Position numbers and translations under genes: made by a program. This document shows positions 1 to 12,429 of a stretch of DNA of 64,000 nt, in pieces; position 1 is the stretch's first letter; the number at the start of each line of letters is the position of its first letter. The DNA comes from Bryum argenteum (lineage: Eukaryota; Streptophyta; Bryopsida; Bryales; Bryaceae), in the NCBI GenBank assembly GCA_037043015.1, contig CM073329.1, positions 2,682,648 to 2,746,647 of the forward strand, read 5' to 3'. A model generated the notes under the pieces. That model had not been told where the DNA came from, made no database searches, and saw nothing but the letters and a program-made list of their open reading frames with translations.

Positions 1-2710
1 TGGCTGGTGAGTATTCCTCTTTCTACTTTGATCTTATAAGACTGCTTGCGCTGGAGTCTTACACTTGATATGTGGCTTTGGAAAGGATAGCTTTGTACAT
101 CAATTGGCATAGGCGTGGGTGGAGATAGTTGGATGGACGCAGCTTGCATTGGCACCAAGTAAGCATTTCTTTTCAAAACGAGCTTCATTTCTTTAATACA
201 AAGCTTTCTTTGTTGATGACAACAAAAGAGTTTTCTCACAGTTTACAGAACTTCCAAGAGCATCGAGGAACTGTGATGGGTATTTTGAAAGCCGAGGTGG
301 GACTAAGTGGAGCCATTTTTGTCACGGTAAGTTTCAGTTTTTGCAAAACTTTTTTCAAACTTTTTTGCCATCATAGATTTTATTCATGAACGACTGCTTT
401 GCTTTGGGCACAGATTTATAAGGCATTTATGAGGCCAGATGTGGACAAGTACGTTCTTCTTGTTGCCATCGGCCCAACAGTTGCAGGCTTAGCACTTGCA
501 CTATTGATTCGTCCCTACCCTTCTGAAGATCTCGGCGGTGCTCACAGGGTGAACTTGCAGTGGAGGTTTCGCCTAACTTATGTAAGATCACGCATTTTTT
601 TACAAGTCCTTGTAGGCAAGTGTAAGATAGGAATCCAACGCACCAGAAAACATGTGAAACGAATATTGTATGCAAAAGTTATTACGAGTCAAAGTACATT
701 GCATCTGCTTAGATATTCAAGTACTCACGATTCTCCATGTATTGCAAAGGGGGCCATCATCAGCTTGGCGCTTTTCCTTCTCGTCACCATTCTTACCGAA
801 GTACATCCCTCTTCCCCGTTTTCATGCTTTTCATTCGCATGCTGCTTTTGTTCTCATTCTGATGCAGGGATGATGTTGTCCAGGCTTTTGCAGACGATGA
901 GTTATTGCCGAAGCCTGTACTCGTTGCATTTGCAGTTGTGACGCTGTCAATCATGGGCCTCACTCTCGCACTTCCGGTAAGTCTTTCATGCTTTCAGTTC
1001 TATCCGTCTTCGAATGATTCTATTTTACTGATATTGTGACTCTTCAGGTGGTTTATAGGCCAGTCGTGATGCTGAAGAGACGAATAACGGGAGAGCGGGA
1101 TAACTTCGTGTACTCAGCTCCTGTTGAAGAGCCTGTTACTGAAGGCAATGTCATGCTCCACCGAGTTGTGCATGGTAACATTCAAATTCTTGCTGAGTAA
1201 AATGTATTGAAATTCTCGTTCTTCCGATTCAATATGGTTTGTGCTTGCTTGCAGCCAAAAAAAGTGTTACAGAGGACGAGGAGCAAGCACCTCTGAGAGG
1301 CGAGTTTGAGATGAAGTCAGAGGTCACCGAGACAGGAAGTGCAAAAAGTGTAGTCGAGGTTGTTGCTCATGAGCAGCCGGACATGTCACTCTGGAGTGCT
1401 ATACAAACTGCAAACTTCTGGTAAACTTCACACTAGAAACGTTTTCGCTGACATAAATATCTTCCGAATCAAATTCGTATGAATATTTAATAAATTTGTG
1501 CGAGATTCTTGTGGCCTGCAGGATCCTTGCTTTTGTGGCGATGATGGGGCCTGGTTGTGGGTTGGCTGTCATCAACAATTTGTCACAGGTTTGCATACAA
1601 CTTAGTTCCTGCCAATTGCACCGCTTTTGGAATGACAATCTCGAAGTGTGCTAGTACTCAGTATGGCTGTCAATAGATGGGAACGGCGCTGGAGTTGGAC
1701 GAGGTGGAGCTCTTCGTAGGCTTATTCAGCATATGGAGCTGCTTTGGTCGCCTCATTGCAGGGTGAGCTTCGCCTTGTCATTGTTTTCAATCAATAGGCC
1801 CAATTCTGCGCAATTCTGTGCACCTACAAATCCATATTCAACCAGGCTCAACACCACCTAAAATGAAGCCCATTGATTATCTGTCTCTTACGCACAAGCG
1901 ATCGGACGGTTCTTGTCCACAAGTAGGTGAGCATGTGATGCAGATGAGGAAGGGAAAATCATGGTTTTCATGTATAAACCTGTTGTCTTGAAGCGCCTTT
2001 TTTGTTGGCAATGGTGAATGCAGGTACGGGTCAGACTCGTTGCTACGAAGGGGCTATCCACGGCCACTCAGTCTCACTGCTGCTCATCTCACCATGATGT
2101 TCGGCTGTTTGCTCCTTGCTACTGGCTGTAAGTCGCACTTTCACCCATTCAATCTGATCACTTCTGATGAGTCTGGCACTGTAAGTCCATCTAATGCTAC
2201 TGTACATTGCAGCCTCCAATGTACTGGCATTGGGGTCGGCTTGTGTAGGACTCGCCTACGGCGCCTTTTGGGCCTTGATACCATGCATCGTTTCGGAGGT
2301 TTTTGGACTGCGTCAGTTCCCAGCTATTTACAAAGCCATCGTGTAAGTCACGATTCTCTTCTGATTGCTGCATTTTCTAATAAGCTGAGGCTGATGTAGA
2401 CTTTTAATGGACCAGGTCAATCGTTCCTATCGGTGCTTACCTGCTTTCTGCGAAAGTTGTGGGAGAGCTTTATGACCGTGAAGTGACGAATTATCATCTT
2501 CACCACCCCAATCGGCAATGGAATGACGAAGATGTGAACACTTGTTATGGATGGAGGTGTTTCGGATACTCGCTCTCCATTCTAGCAACGGTCTCTGTAA
2601 TGGCTGTTGGCGTCGCTCTGATTTTAGCTTGGCGCACAAAGAGTGTTTATCTGAGGCATAAAACGAGTGTACCAGAAAGTAGTTCTGCTGTAATTGAAGA
2701 TGATCAGTGA
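1..2710 (+). CDS. NFD4/nodulin-like MFS transporter, 5' end outside window
   Basis: This is a multi-pass membrane transporter of the plant nodulin-like / NUCLEAR FUSION DEFECTIVE 4 type (major facilitator fold); the substrate is unknown. Exons I can join in phase are 113-158, 242-326, 414-581, about 712-800, 868-976, 1048-1174, 1255-1420, 1522-1588, 1677-1762, 2024-2127, 2213-2342 and 2416-2710, with stop TGA at 2708. An exon probably ends near position 6 (CTG before GTGAGT). The family pattern shows in VGGDSWMDAACIGTN, NFQEHRGTVMGILKAEVGLS, the hydrophobic LLVAIGPTVAGLALALLI, the cytosolic loop rich in E and K (exon 1255-1420), MMGPGCGLAVINNLSQ, SIWSCFGRLIAGYGSD and GLAYGAFWALIPCIVSEVFG. The first transmembrane segments and the start codon lie outside the window. 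The 712-800 exon start is uncertain. The gene converges with the F-box gene downstream. Family assignment is firm; NFD4 orthology itself is not shown. Confidence 0.87.
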
Positions 2711-3196
2711 AATTAAATGGCATTTGTCATTCTTTTCAATGGGAATTTTTTGCACCAACAGGACAGGGCTGGTAAATCATATATACATATATAAGATGTA
2801 TCGGTAGGTTCCTGTACAAAAGATGTTATACGATACGATTGAGAATGTTGACAGTGAAGCATTTGTGATTTCAGTTCATGAAAATCGAACTGATATGTAC
2901 AGTTCTTGCTTTTGGTACATTCCGCAATAGTTATCAACACAGTAGTGCGTTATTGCACGTTCGCTGTAAAACTATTTTCATACATTCGCCTATGCCTGTC
3001 TATCCCATCAAGATTGGGGAAGCAGTCTACTTGCATGATTGCATGCAATGAGCTCACGAATACTGTGTATTATACAAAAAACTGGCCTGGCGCAATCTCT
3101 GTACATTCGAACTTCCGTATTTCACTCAGGAGACCCTATGATGCATCTCTCAAAATCTGCATGATAGGTCTAGTAATGGTTGGACGGTAGGACCTT
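2711..3196. other. Intergenic spacer between convergent genes
   Basis: This 486-base gap separates two genes whose 3' ends face each other, so it should carry both 3' UTRs and polyadenylation signals. I see no further open frame or repeat that I can support here. Confidence 0.5.
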
Positions 3197-4342
3197 TCAA
3201 GGAGTAGCAGCAAGGCAAGGCTGGAAAGAAAGCTCAACATTGTCTCCAAACTGCACAACATGATGCAAGTTCTTCGGTGACTCAAAGAACGTCTTCCTCT
3301 CAATGTCGTAGATGAGAACCCAAGTATGATCGAGATTACTGGAGAAGCAAATGAGATGGCTGCTGCTTCCAACGGCGTTCAACCGAAAGGCGTTGAAATT
3401 CGCACATCTGCCAAAGCCATAAGAAGGCTTCTTCTTCACAGCAAACTCGTTCGGAAGCACGGCTGGAAGAGTATCATACTCCACGAACTCCAGACGCTCG
3501 GATTGTCGACCCATAACCTCCCAGATCTTGCGAACGTCGGAGCCGAGTCCGATGATGAACAAGCGGTCATTGCAGGCCACAAGGGACGGGAACTCGAAGA
3601 ACGTTTGTGTTGCAGTTTGAAGCTCACGCCAAGTGGAATTTTGCAAGTTGAACGCATGCATTTCGCAGAAAGGTCGAATCCTATCCATGAAGTAGACAGA
3701 GTCACCGCACCACACCATTGGAGCCTTGCTGAAGTGGCTGGTGTTCTTTGGAAGAGCACCTTCGGTCCATTGCCCCACTCTCGAGTCGAAGATGTCCACT
3801 CTCCGGGTCATCCCTCCGGTGCTCGCCACATTCATGGTTAGGATCTTGTACGAGTTTGTCTTCGTGTCGTAGTGCATCCCGAAGTGGTCCACTGTCTTCT
3901 CCGGATGCTGTGGCAGGTGGTGCCATTCTCCTGTCATGGGATTGCACATGTAAAAGTCTGTGTATGTCACGTCTTCTCCTGAGGAGAAGCCGTAGCAGAC
4001 GAGACCATGAGAGGACGCTAACACCCGCAGGTCTGGATCTGGTAGCCTTGAAACGAAGAGCGTGTTCCACTTGTGAGTGTCTGCATCGTAGGCTGAGAAG
4101 CTACGCTTGCTTGTGGAGACGAGAAACCATGGTTGCTGTTGAGGGGAGAACCTCCTGTACATGGGGACTGTGAGGATGTCGGTGCTCCATGCCTTGCACA
4201 CACTTCGCATCCGCAGCTTATCCTTCACTGGCAGATAGCTCACTATGAGCTCCAGCACGTTGTGAGGCGTCTCTCTCCATATCATCGGTTCCATCACCAC
4301 TCCAGTCTCTTTCTGAGAGGGAGAATAATCTTCCATGGTCAA
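3197..4342 (-). CDS. F-box protein with kelch-like/FBA-type C-terminal region
   Basis: This is an intronless 381-residue protein, likely the substrate-receptor subunit of an SCF ubiquitin ligase in nucleus or cytosol. An F-box lies near residues 21-58 (IWRETPHNVLELIVSYLP, then VKDKLRMRSVCKAWSTDIL), which should bind SKP1. The rest has repeating beta-propeller-like segments typical of plant F-box/kelch proteins, such as FYMCNPMTGEWHHLP, VDIFDSRVGQWTEGALP and MHAFNLQNSTWREL, each with an aromatic or glycine turn. Length is normal for the group. A second Met at residue 3 could also start translation. The tone resembles the At5g15710/SKIP class, but the target cannot be inferred. The upstream DNA carries two sets of tandem repeats. 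The gene converges with the transporter. Confidence 0.88.
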   Translation of the reverse strand: MTMEDYSPSQKETGVVMEPMIWRETPHNVLELIVSYLPVKDKLRMRSVCKAWSTDILTVPMYRRFSPQQQPWFLVSTSKRSFSAYDADTHKWNTLFVSRLPDPDLRVLASSHGLVCYGFSSGEDVTYTDFYMCNPMTGEWHHLPQHPEKTVDHFGMHYDTKTNSYKILTMNVASTGGMTRRVDIFDSRVGQWTEGALPKNTSHFSKAPMVWCGDSVYFMDRIRPFCEMHAFNLQNSTWRELQTATQTFFEFPSLVACNDRLFIIGLGSDVRKIWEVMGRQSERLEFVEYDTLPAVLPNEFAVKKKPSYGFGRCANFNAFRLNAVGSSSHLICFSSNLDHTWVLIYDIERKTFFESPKNLHHVVQFGDNVELSFQPCLAATP

Positions 4343-4440
4343 TCACTAGAGGAAAGAATGATAACAGAATACTATTGAAAATTGATCACGAGTCCGGCCA
4401 GCACTCTTGGCAAAGGACAGTACACTTTCAAGCACGGACA

Positions 4441-4552
4441 ACGACAATTTCAATGGCCTCACTGGAGAACGACAACTTCAATGCCCTCACTGATAAACGA
4501 CAACTTCAGTGGCCTCGCTGAAGCACGGAGACTTCAGTGGCCTCATTGACTA
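4441..4552. repeat. Minisatellite, four 28-base units upstream of F-box gene
   Basis: Four units begin at 4441, 4469, 4497 and 4525, so the period is exactly 28. Each unit has the form ACGACAACTTCAATGGCCTC followed by ACTG. The array lies about 100-210 bases upstream of the F-box start codon, in its promoter or 5' UTR. Confidence 0.85.
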
Positions 4553-4831
4553 TTAACGATCGCAGCAAACTCACTTCTACGCTCGCTCAAGAAACACAAT
4601 CTAAGCCTAACTCCAAAATCAGAACTCACACCAAGAACCGCCTCAAACCTCAAACGGCTTCCGTACAAACACCCTACCCGAGGACAAAACTCCGTAGTAC
4701 ATTCCTCTAAATCAAACTCCTCCGAACTAAGACCACGGTCATCAAACTGGCAATGCCAGCGCTCGATATACTCAAAGTGAAACAGAAACCTAAAGATGGA
4801 GAGAGAGAGCTTAGAATTTATCAAGCTCACG

Positions 4832-5175
4832 GATGTTGACACGAGAGGCTCACAGCACAAAATGTTTCACCTCACTAATTCTGACCTCTAAACACAATAT
4901 ACCAGATATTTCACAGTACTGATCGCTCTCTCTAGAGAAACCCAAGCCCCAACACCCTCCTCGAGCTTGTCAATCGAGCGCGAGTTCACAGATGTTGACA
5001 CGAGAAAGGAATATACTCCGCTTCGCAATTCAATCCTGACCTCTAAAAAACAATATTGCGCCAGATATTTCACAGCAATGCGTAGTACTACTGATTGCTC
5101 TCTCTGAAGAAACACAAACCCAACAACCTAAAGCTCCTCGTTCGATCGGCAAGAATTTAGATGTGGACAGTAGAG
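4832..5175. repeat. Diverged tandem duplication, period about 159
   Basis: The segment starting GATGTTGACACGAGA at 4832 recurs at 4991. It is followed in both copies by TCTGACCTCTAAA, CAGATATTTCACAG and a CTCTCTCT tract, and a third partial start (GATGTGGACAGTAGAGG) lies at 5160. Copies differ by small indels, so the duplication is not recent. It is in the upstream region of the F-box gene. Confidence 0.75.
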
Positions 5176-6056
5176 GAGGAGAGTGATCGAGAAAGCAATA
5201 CAGAGTCAGCAAATGGGCGGCGTAAAAGACGAGGAGCTAAATCACTCACCAAACATGCGTGATTGCGATGAGCAAGCGCACCATTCACGTCCATTGTTGC
5301 ATCAACAAACCCGCCTCCATTTGTCCGGTGTACCGCGCGACCAAACCATCGCCCTCTCTCGTACTAGTAAGCTAGTACTGTACTGACTTAGAGACTTAGT
5401 GACTTAGTGACTTGGGGGGCACTCAAACCTTCGGGAGCCTCGGGGTTAGCATCTTACTAATGAGGGGGATTAGTAAGTTTGATTAGTTCACCAGGGGTGG
5501 GGGTGCCACGTGGCGCCCGGAGAGCTGGTTCATGAGGTTAGTATGGGAATCTATGGTTACGGTTGGTTGGTTGGTCGGTCTACGCGACCACGTGGTTCCT
5601 ATTGCTCCACGGGACGGTTACATTTGCCGACCACTCAAACCCCCCTTCCAATGCAATTTTTGAAATTTTTTTTTTCTCTTTATTCCTATTTGATGCGAGT
5701 ATGTGGCGGACATGACTTTGGTATTTATTGGGTTGGCAGTTTCTCCTTTTTTTTGGTTCATTACATGGGATCTACACTACAGAGGTGGTAAGGGAGACTG
5801 CTCAATAATGTTTCAGCATATGAAATCTATAGTGAAGTGAGCTGTGTAAGGATATTGTAAGTGGATTCATGATTTTTGGACTTTTTTTCAATTTGTTATG
5901 AATTTCTGAAGTTGGGCTTGTAGGTGCTTCTGAAATGGTGCCTCAATGAGTAGGTCGTGGGTTCTATTTCCCATGCCTGCACGGAGCTCATCACCGTAGT
6001 CCACCCAACTATGGCGGGGGGTTGTTGGACCTTGTTTTATGGGTACCTCAAAGCTC
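5176..6056. other. Gene-less stretch upstream of F-box gene; possible SINE-like piece
   Basis: No credible coding frame is present. Notable small features are a short GACTTAGTGACTTAG tandem near 5390-5412, a G-box-like GCCACGTGGC near 5507, and a possible tRNA-like segment around 5920-6010. That segment has GGGTTCTATTTCCC resembling a B box and GGAGCTCATCACC shared with repeats near 55.4 kb. The tRNA-like call is weak. Confidence 0.35.
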
Positions 6057-6700
6057 TTAACCCCTAAACTACCGTGGTGTTTTGTGAGCTCCAAACTCCA
6101 AAATTGCAATTCCATACCACCTTCTAAACTTTGGAGTGTGAGAATATTTTTTACAATTTTTTGAAACTTTCAACCGTATGATCTTGAAGAGAACTATTAT
6201 TAGAGGTAGTGGCTGAAATTTCAACCGTTGGATTGTAGCCATTTGTAAGATCATAACATTCAAAGTTGATTCAATCTATTTTTGTGCAAACATAGTCGAC
6301 TTTGTGCAAAGGAAAACGTGATGCTTATTACCTTAAACATCTAGCTCATATTTTTTTCCATGTATATAACTAAGTTGGGCATGCCCATGCAAAATTTTAG
6401 ACACTCATTTTTCTTTTTGAAAAGATTTCCAAAAAACAGAAAAGATTTCCAAAAAAAATAATTTAAAAAAAGGTAAAAATAAAATGTTTTTTTTCTGCCC
6501 GCCCCAAGGCTGAAAACTAAAATTTGCGTTTAAGTATTTCATAGGTGGAGTTTGACTTTGCAAATTTTCCCACATACACCTTATAGTATAGGGAACATCC
6601 GGTAAAAATCTTAAGCAAAAATATTACTTTTAACATCTTAACTTAGACTGCCCGAAATCGCAAATCTCCTAATCGGAGGCCTTGGTAGTTTAGGAATTAA
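6057..6700. mobile_element. TTAA-flanked MITE A (piggyBac-like ends)
   Basis: The left end reads TTAACCCCTAAACTACCGTG. The right end, reverse-complemented, reads TTAATTCCTAAACTACCAAG. TTAA stands at both borders, consistent with a target duplication. The interior is non-coding and AT-rich and contains CAACCGTTGGATT, a motif seen in other members. Two substitutions next to the right TTAA suggest age. Confidence 0.7.
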
Positions 6701-7387
6701 GGGGAAACCATGTCAAGTGTCTCTAGTGCATTAGTGGCTAGATAGAAACTAACATAGTGTCCACTCCAAGACGAGGCATTAGTCTCACCATTGATGTTGT
6801 GACCTCGGGGTTTGGATTCAATGATAGGCACTCTATCCATGCTTGTCTGAAATAGGATTGGACTTCTTGTTTTTTTATGTTTCATGAGTATCTAGATATG
6901 TAAAAAATTGTGAGTAGATGAGTATAATTGTGTAGTTTAGTAGGATATAACGTTGTTATTTGGGAGTGTATGTATAGAACATTAGCCATGAATGAGTAAA
7001 CGAGATCATGACAATGAAAAACGTTAGCCATGGAAAAGTAAGAAGTCGCTTGCAATTTAAGCAACTTTAAACTTGGAGATGATAATGAGAATGAAAAAAG
7101 TAGTAATGTAGAAGGTCAAATCTCAACATTCACAAAGTCTTCAGGAAAAAGATAAAATTGCTACAAAAAATGGTTTCTAAATACCAAATGTTGAAAAGTT
7201 GGAGGAACAACAAATCCTACAATAATATTGAGTATGAACAAATCCTACATTTGAGATAGAGTTGTGAAGGTGAGTTTTCTTCATGTATGAAAGTAGTCTT
7301 GAGCATTTTAATATGTCAAAATTTATGCAACAAAAAAATTAGAGTGTATTGGAAAGTATTGAATTGAGAAGGGCTTGTACTGTTTAA

Positions 7388-7390
<3 letters not shown>

Positions 7391-7426
<36 letters not shown>
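7391..7426. repeat. (AT)18 microsatellite
   Basis: This is an uninterrupted AT dinucleotide run of 36 bases in AT-rich intergenic DNA. Confidence 0.95.
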
Positions 7427-7433
<7 letters not shown>

Positions 7434-9040
7434 TATTTTAGATTTAAGAGGAACTTGAAGGTGGAGATGCTAAGCAACTTGCACCATTTATAGAGTGGAA
7501 AAATAGAGTGAAATTTAAGCATTAAATGTTATCCCCATAAAAAACGTTTGAAGGAGCTGACTTACTTGGAACATCTAACGACAATAAAATAATGAGAATT
7601 AACTACCAAGTTCAAATGAATCATGACCATTACATACAATACCTAGTATGTGTACCCTAAGTTTACTTTCTTTACTCAAATTTATTTTATTAAAGGGATC
7701 TCAAAAACGTATAATAAATATGGAACCGGATTATCATAGTTGCTTTTGAGATTCATTCCAAAAATTTATTATCAACTTAAATGTCAAGGTAAGAAATTAT
7801 AAATCACAATGATCTCATATTAATCTTTATAAGCACAATGTTATATTGTCCGCATAAACAAGCTAATTCTATTTCCATACCAAATTAAGTGGAACGCATT
7901 TAAATTGGGTGCTACCTTGCCACCTTAAAACAATGCAACTTACAACATGTTATGTTGCAATCAAATGTTTATTGACTTGTGTAAAGATCAAAAATAAAAA
8001 TCTATTGAAAACTTGCACTTGTCATGCGGGACCTATGAAGCAAATATGACAACTTATACTACAAGCAACCTTAGCATATAAAGGTGAAGCCTTTTTGAAG
8101 AAACTATTTGTAAGAACCAATGGTAATCTTTCATTTGGTTTTAACCGGCATAATTTTGTCATATTTAAATAAATCCAAACTTTTTTATAGATTCTATATT
8201 ATATAACTGGTTTCCGAATTGATAATCTTGTGATATAATTAGGAGACAAATTGAAGATTGATATCAAAGGATTTAAACATTTGTACCTTTTGAGAGTTCC
8301 CATAATTTTTTGATATCTTGTTCACAAGGCCATTAGGGAAGCCATCAATCTGTTACACTTCTCCCAGTCTATAAGTAATCAAATTTAGCATGCGCATGAA
8401 ACAACCATCTGTACGAGGCCATGGGATGATCAACATATTCAAAAATGATACTCAGAAAGAACAAGAAGAACCTAGTAGGAACACATTCTTGCCCTTCCCA
8501 TCACTTTGCCACATGAAGAACTTGTAAATATCTTTTTTTAAATGGCGATCACACTAAGGCCGTTTTTTCATCTCCCCCCTTGTATATTTCTTGGAGTTTA
8601 AACTTCCCATTGTTTTCGAGCACCATAATTATCATTCATCATTCCCTTTATTTTCTTGTTCTCTTTACCACTCCTACATGTTTACTTCACGGAAATGATT
8701 GCACTAAAACCTCTTTTCACACATGTGCTTTGGTTTGAGAATTTAATTGTCCTTAAAGGATCCTTTGTGGTTTGTGTAAGATACTATCGATGTAAAATGT
8801 GAAATATTATATTTTGATAAAAAATAAAAATAACAATAGAAAAAAGAAAAGAAAAAAATTCTTGCTTTGGCTACGAAGAGTTTTTATGATATTTAAGAAA
8901 ATTGAATAAGAAAGAAGGACATTATTATTGAGAAACTTCTATAGGATTACTCCTATTGTATAGAACAATATTTTTTTTTTTTATGTAGTGTAGGTAGTGA
9001 TTGCAAAATTTTTTATGAGTTGACTTTCATCACATAAAAA

Positions 9041-9214
9041 TGTTGCATAGGTTGGGGTGATGCATTCAGGTACAATATGAAGACAAAGTTTGCTTTGAGT
9101 TTTTTGGACATATACAAACAATGCAAGTGTTGCATGGGTTAGGGTGCTAAATTCACAAGTATAGTATGAAGGCGAAGTTTGCTTTGAATTTTTTGGACAT
9201 ATACAAACAATGCA
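9041..9214. repeat. Tandem duplication, period 87, two copies
   Basis: TGTTGCATAGGTTGGGGTG at 9041 recurs with few changes at 9128. Both copies continue through AAGTTTGCTTTGA and TTTTTTGGACATATACAAAC. No coding sense is evident. Confidence 0.85.
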
Positions 9215-10768
9215 GAATTTAAGCATGGTGGAATCTATTTTATAGTGCAAGGTGTCCAATAATTTTTGGCAAGTTCTATTATTGATTGAATTGATTTGAA
9301 CGCAATAGGCACCTTCATTTTGTCTTTTCAACCACAAAATAAGAAATCAAAACTCCTATTGACAATTTCACATCATTGTTATGGCGTGTGTAAAAAATCA
9401 CCTAACACATACATTTTAGACTTCTTTCTAATAAGAGCTTGCTAAGATTTTAAATTTTATTTATTAGATCATACGAATACTTACGAATACCTACACTTGT
9501 GATTCAAATTTTCAGAAAAAAGGGCCAAGTTTGCTTTTAACATAACAAACCTAGTACCTATTGGTTCTTTCTTTCTCTTTCCAAACACTAAAAACATATT
9601 CTAATTTTTTCACTCAAGGACACATTCAGACATTGGAAAAGTTTCCATTTATATATCTATTTTTTAAATAGGTACTAGGTTTGTTGTATTAAATGATTTT
9701 AAATCTAAGGGTGACAAGTAGGCTTAAATTTTGATAAAAACACTTGGATAGAACGTTGGTTGCCCATAAAACATCGGGACAATCATGTTTGTACTCTCAA
9801 CCGTGCCAATGTCCTAGCAAAGAGTGAAATGAAATTGTTTTGTAGTAAGAGCATCTAAAGCTAGAGCTAGGTCTTGGGAGGTATCGAGGAATTGTAAGCT
9901 TAGTTGTTAAAGCTTGTAGAGAGTGAAAGACTTCCAATATCTATCTCGTTGTTGCTCTAACTAATATTTACTCTAGGTACTAATGTTGGATTAACAACAT
10001 TATTTCCTCAATTCACTTGCAACGTTGACAAATTTTGTCATTAACAACTTCAATTAGTGTAGAAATTTTGAAGAAGAAATGCGTCCAAGGCCCTCCAAAA
10101 ATAGTAGAAACTTGTATACAATCTTTCAACATGGGGCAAGTGCACTCTCAAATGTTGTCATATAATTGCTTTTTGTACTTATGCATCCCCAACTTCAGGA
10201 TGACGATTCTCATTGTTATTCAGGGGGTAGGTTTTTATCATGGCCTCCATTGATAGATTATGTTCCTTCTTCAAGCACTTAAACGTGGCACTAACCATCA
10301 AAAGGCTAGGTCGCCTATATCATGGGAGGACTTCAAGTTAACGTTTGGAGCGTCTCTAAGCAAAAATGGAGCTACAGTGACTAAGTGCTAGCTCATATTG
10401 TCTTCTATTTCTAGAAGATCAAAGGCCTCAGTTCAGATAGAGGGATTCATGAAATGAGAACCAAGAATAGTATTTTGGAGGCAAGTATTAGTACATAGGG
10501 TTTCCGTTCTTTCTTTGCTTGGCTCATAGTCGCAACTTACTACAAGGTCATTAAGATGATTGGAACAGAAGTCCGGGGCAACCACATAGTCATGATGACA
10601 ACTATGCTTTCCGCTCACTACATTTGGCTACTTTAGAGATCAATATATTCCAAAGCTTTTGTTATCTTCTACGTAAGCCAATTTTGGGATTTGAAATCCA
10701 TTTTGACCAATACTTAAGATGGTTGTAAAGAGCAATAATGAACTTAGAACACTCCTAATATCAAAATT

Positions 10769-10993
10769 CACTACCAGAAAAACGATCAAAACATGACTAA
10801 GACGAGTTAAATGTGACTTGTCAGATTTGATTAGATTCTATCATAATTTGTAGCCAAATTTAGTAACATATGATTAAAACTAATAAAGGTTGATCAAAGT
10901 AAGTAACGTGCCACTAAAATTGTCACAAATTTTCATTAAAATTATGTCATATTGACCTATTTAAATCAAATTTTGATTATTTTCCCAGTAGTT
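10769..10993. mobile_element. Miniature CACTA-like element with ATT target duplication
   Basis: The left end reads CACTACCAGAAAAACGATC. The right end, reverse-complemented, begins AACTACTGGGAAAATAATC, so inverted ends of about 20 bases match imperfectly. The 225-base element is flanked by ATT on both sides (10766-10768 and 10994-10996), the 3-base duplication expected for CACTA (En/Spm) elements. It has no coding capacity and would need a transposase in trans. Confidence 0.72.
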
Positions 10994-12429
10994 ATTCAAC
11001 AATTTGGATGATAATCTAAAACTTTGAAGAGACATAAATTTTTGGGAGAATGTCCACTTTTGGGAGAATTTCTTAGATTGCATTCTAAACAGGTATGTTT
11101 TTCGTTGTAAAAACTGTAAAACTATTCAAGACTATATGACTTATGGCACGCAATTTTGTGAAGACAAATTTTATTTCAAAGTTTTGTAGCATGTTATACC
11201 ATTCGAGACCAATTATTTATATTTTAATAAGGTTTTCATGAAATTTACTATCCATGTAGATTTTTAACTAAAACTAATTATTTCTTTGGTTGGAAGTTAT
11301 TTAATTAGTATGATTTTGGTGTTGAATATTCAATAATAGTTCTATACTCAAGAAACTAAAAGATGAAATTTATTTGGTTCTTGATAAGCAATATGTCCAT
11401 CTATGAATTTTGAAATTCATTTCATCAAAAATTTAAATACATTTGGATATCAAATTATCACTTTTAGATTGTATTTTGATTTAAATATAGTTTTCATAGT
11501 ATAACTTTAGCTTTGTCTATAATGTAAAGATATAAGATTCATTTTAGTGCTGAAGGTCACTCTAAGTTTGGACTCTTTTTTCTTTGTAATATATGGGGCA
11601 CCTTTGATGAATGCAAGGCTATCATTTGAGCCAAGATCATTTTTGAGAATTTTCGGAAACAAAAGTGTTTAAATGACATAGGTGATCAACTTTATAGTTG
11701 GAGATTTCACAAATGAAGTATGTTTGTTAGCAACATAAGAATGAAAATGATAAAAATGTTACAAGTAAACAACCAAATAAATTAACATTAATACAAATTT
11801 ATCATGATTATGCAATTTATGAGACCTCTTGACTCAACTTGTGATCTAGATTTCCTACAGTAAATAGAATTGAAATAAATAGTATATGTTTGGTTGATTG
11901 AAATCTAAATAGCTTATATTCATTATTATAAACCCCTCAATGGTTTGGCTCATTGGCAGAAAAAACAACACATCTTTGAAATTAGTGTCATAAATGGAAA
12001 CGAAGGTAAGTTATTCACATTGCAAGTGTACAATCTTATAGGAGACATATTGCACATCATGTGGGGCAAAATTTGAGTCATGAGGCCTCATAGATTGCAA
12101 GATCATAACGTATTAGTACTCAGAAAACATCACAAAATCTCAACATTTTAACTTTGAAGTAAAAATGCTACGGACCAATACTTATTGCAATACAAAAATC
12201 ACCAACTACAAAGATGTTTACCTTCATCTCAATAACACTTTCGAACTAAAATAAAATACATGAGAAAAACTTTTTTGCGCAAACAATGACCTTGCAAAAG
12301 TGAAAAATGCCAAAAAATTTAGAAAGGAAAAATAGTCCAAAACTCAAGCCTTTGCACTCAAATCTATGCCTTGTCGTCAAAATATCTTTGATTTTTCTAT
12401 GGTTCGAGCCTAGTACGAAATTTAGATTC
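10994..12429. other. AT-rich gene-less region
   Basis: No supported gene. A short phrase near 11610 (AATGCAAGGCTATCATTTGA) recurs near 49932, so repeat relationship with the 49.9-50.5 kb region probably extends here. I cannot place borders. Confidence 0.4.

Larger units (their letters stand above)
6701..10768. other. AT-rich gene-less region
   Basis: Open frames here are short, lack recognisable domains and have base composition like random AT-rich DNA. Besides the TA microsatellite and the 87-base tandem repeat listed separately, I see no gene or complete mobile element. Confidence 0.5.
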
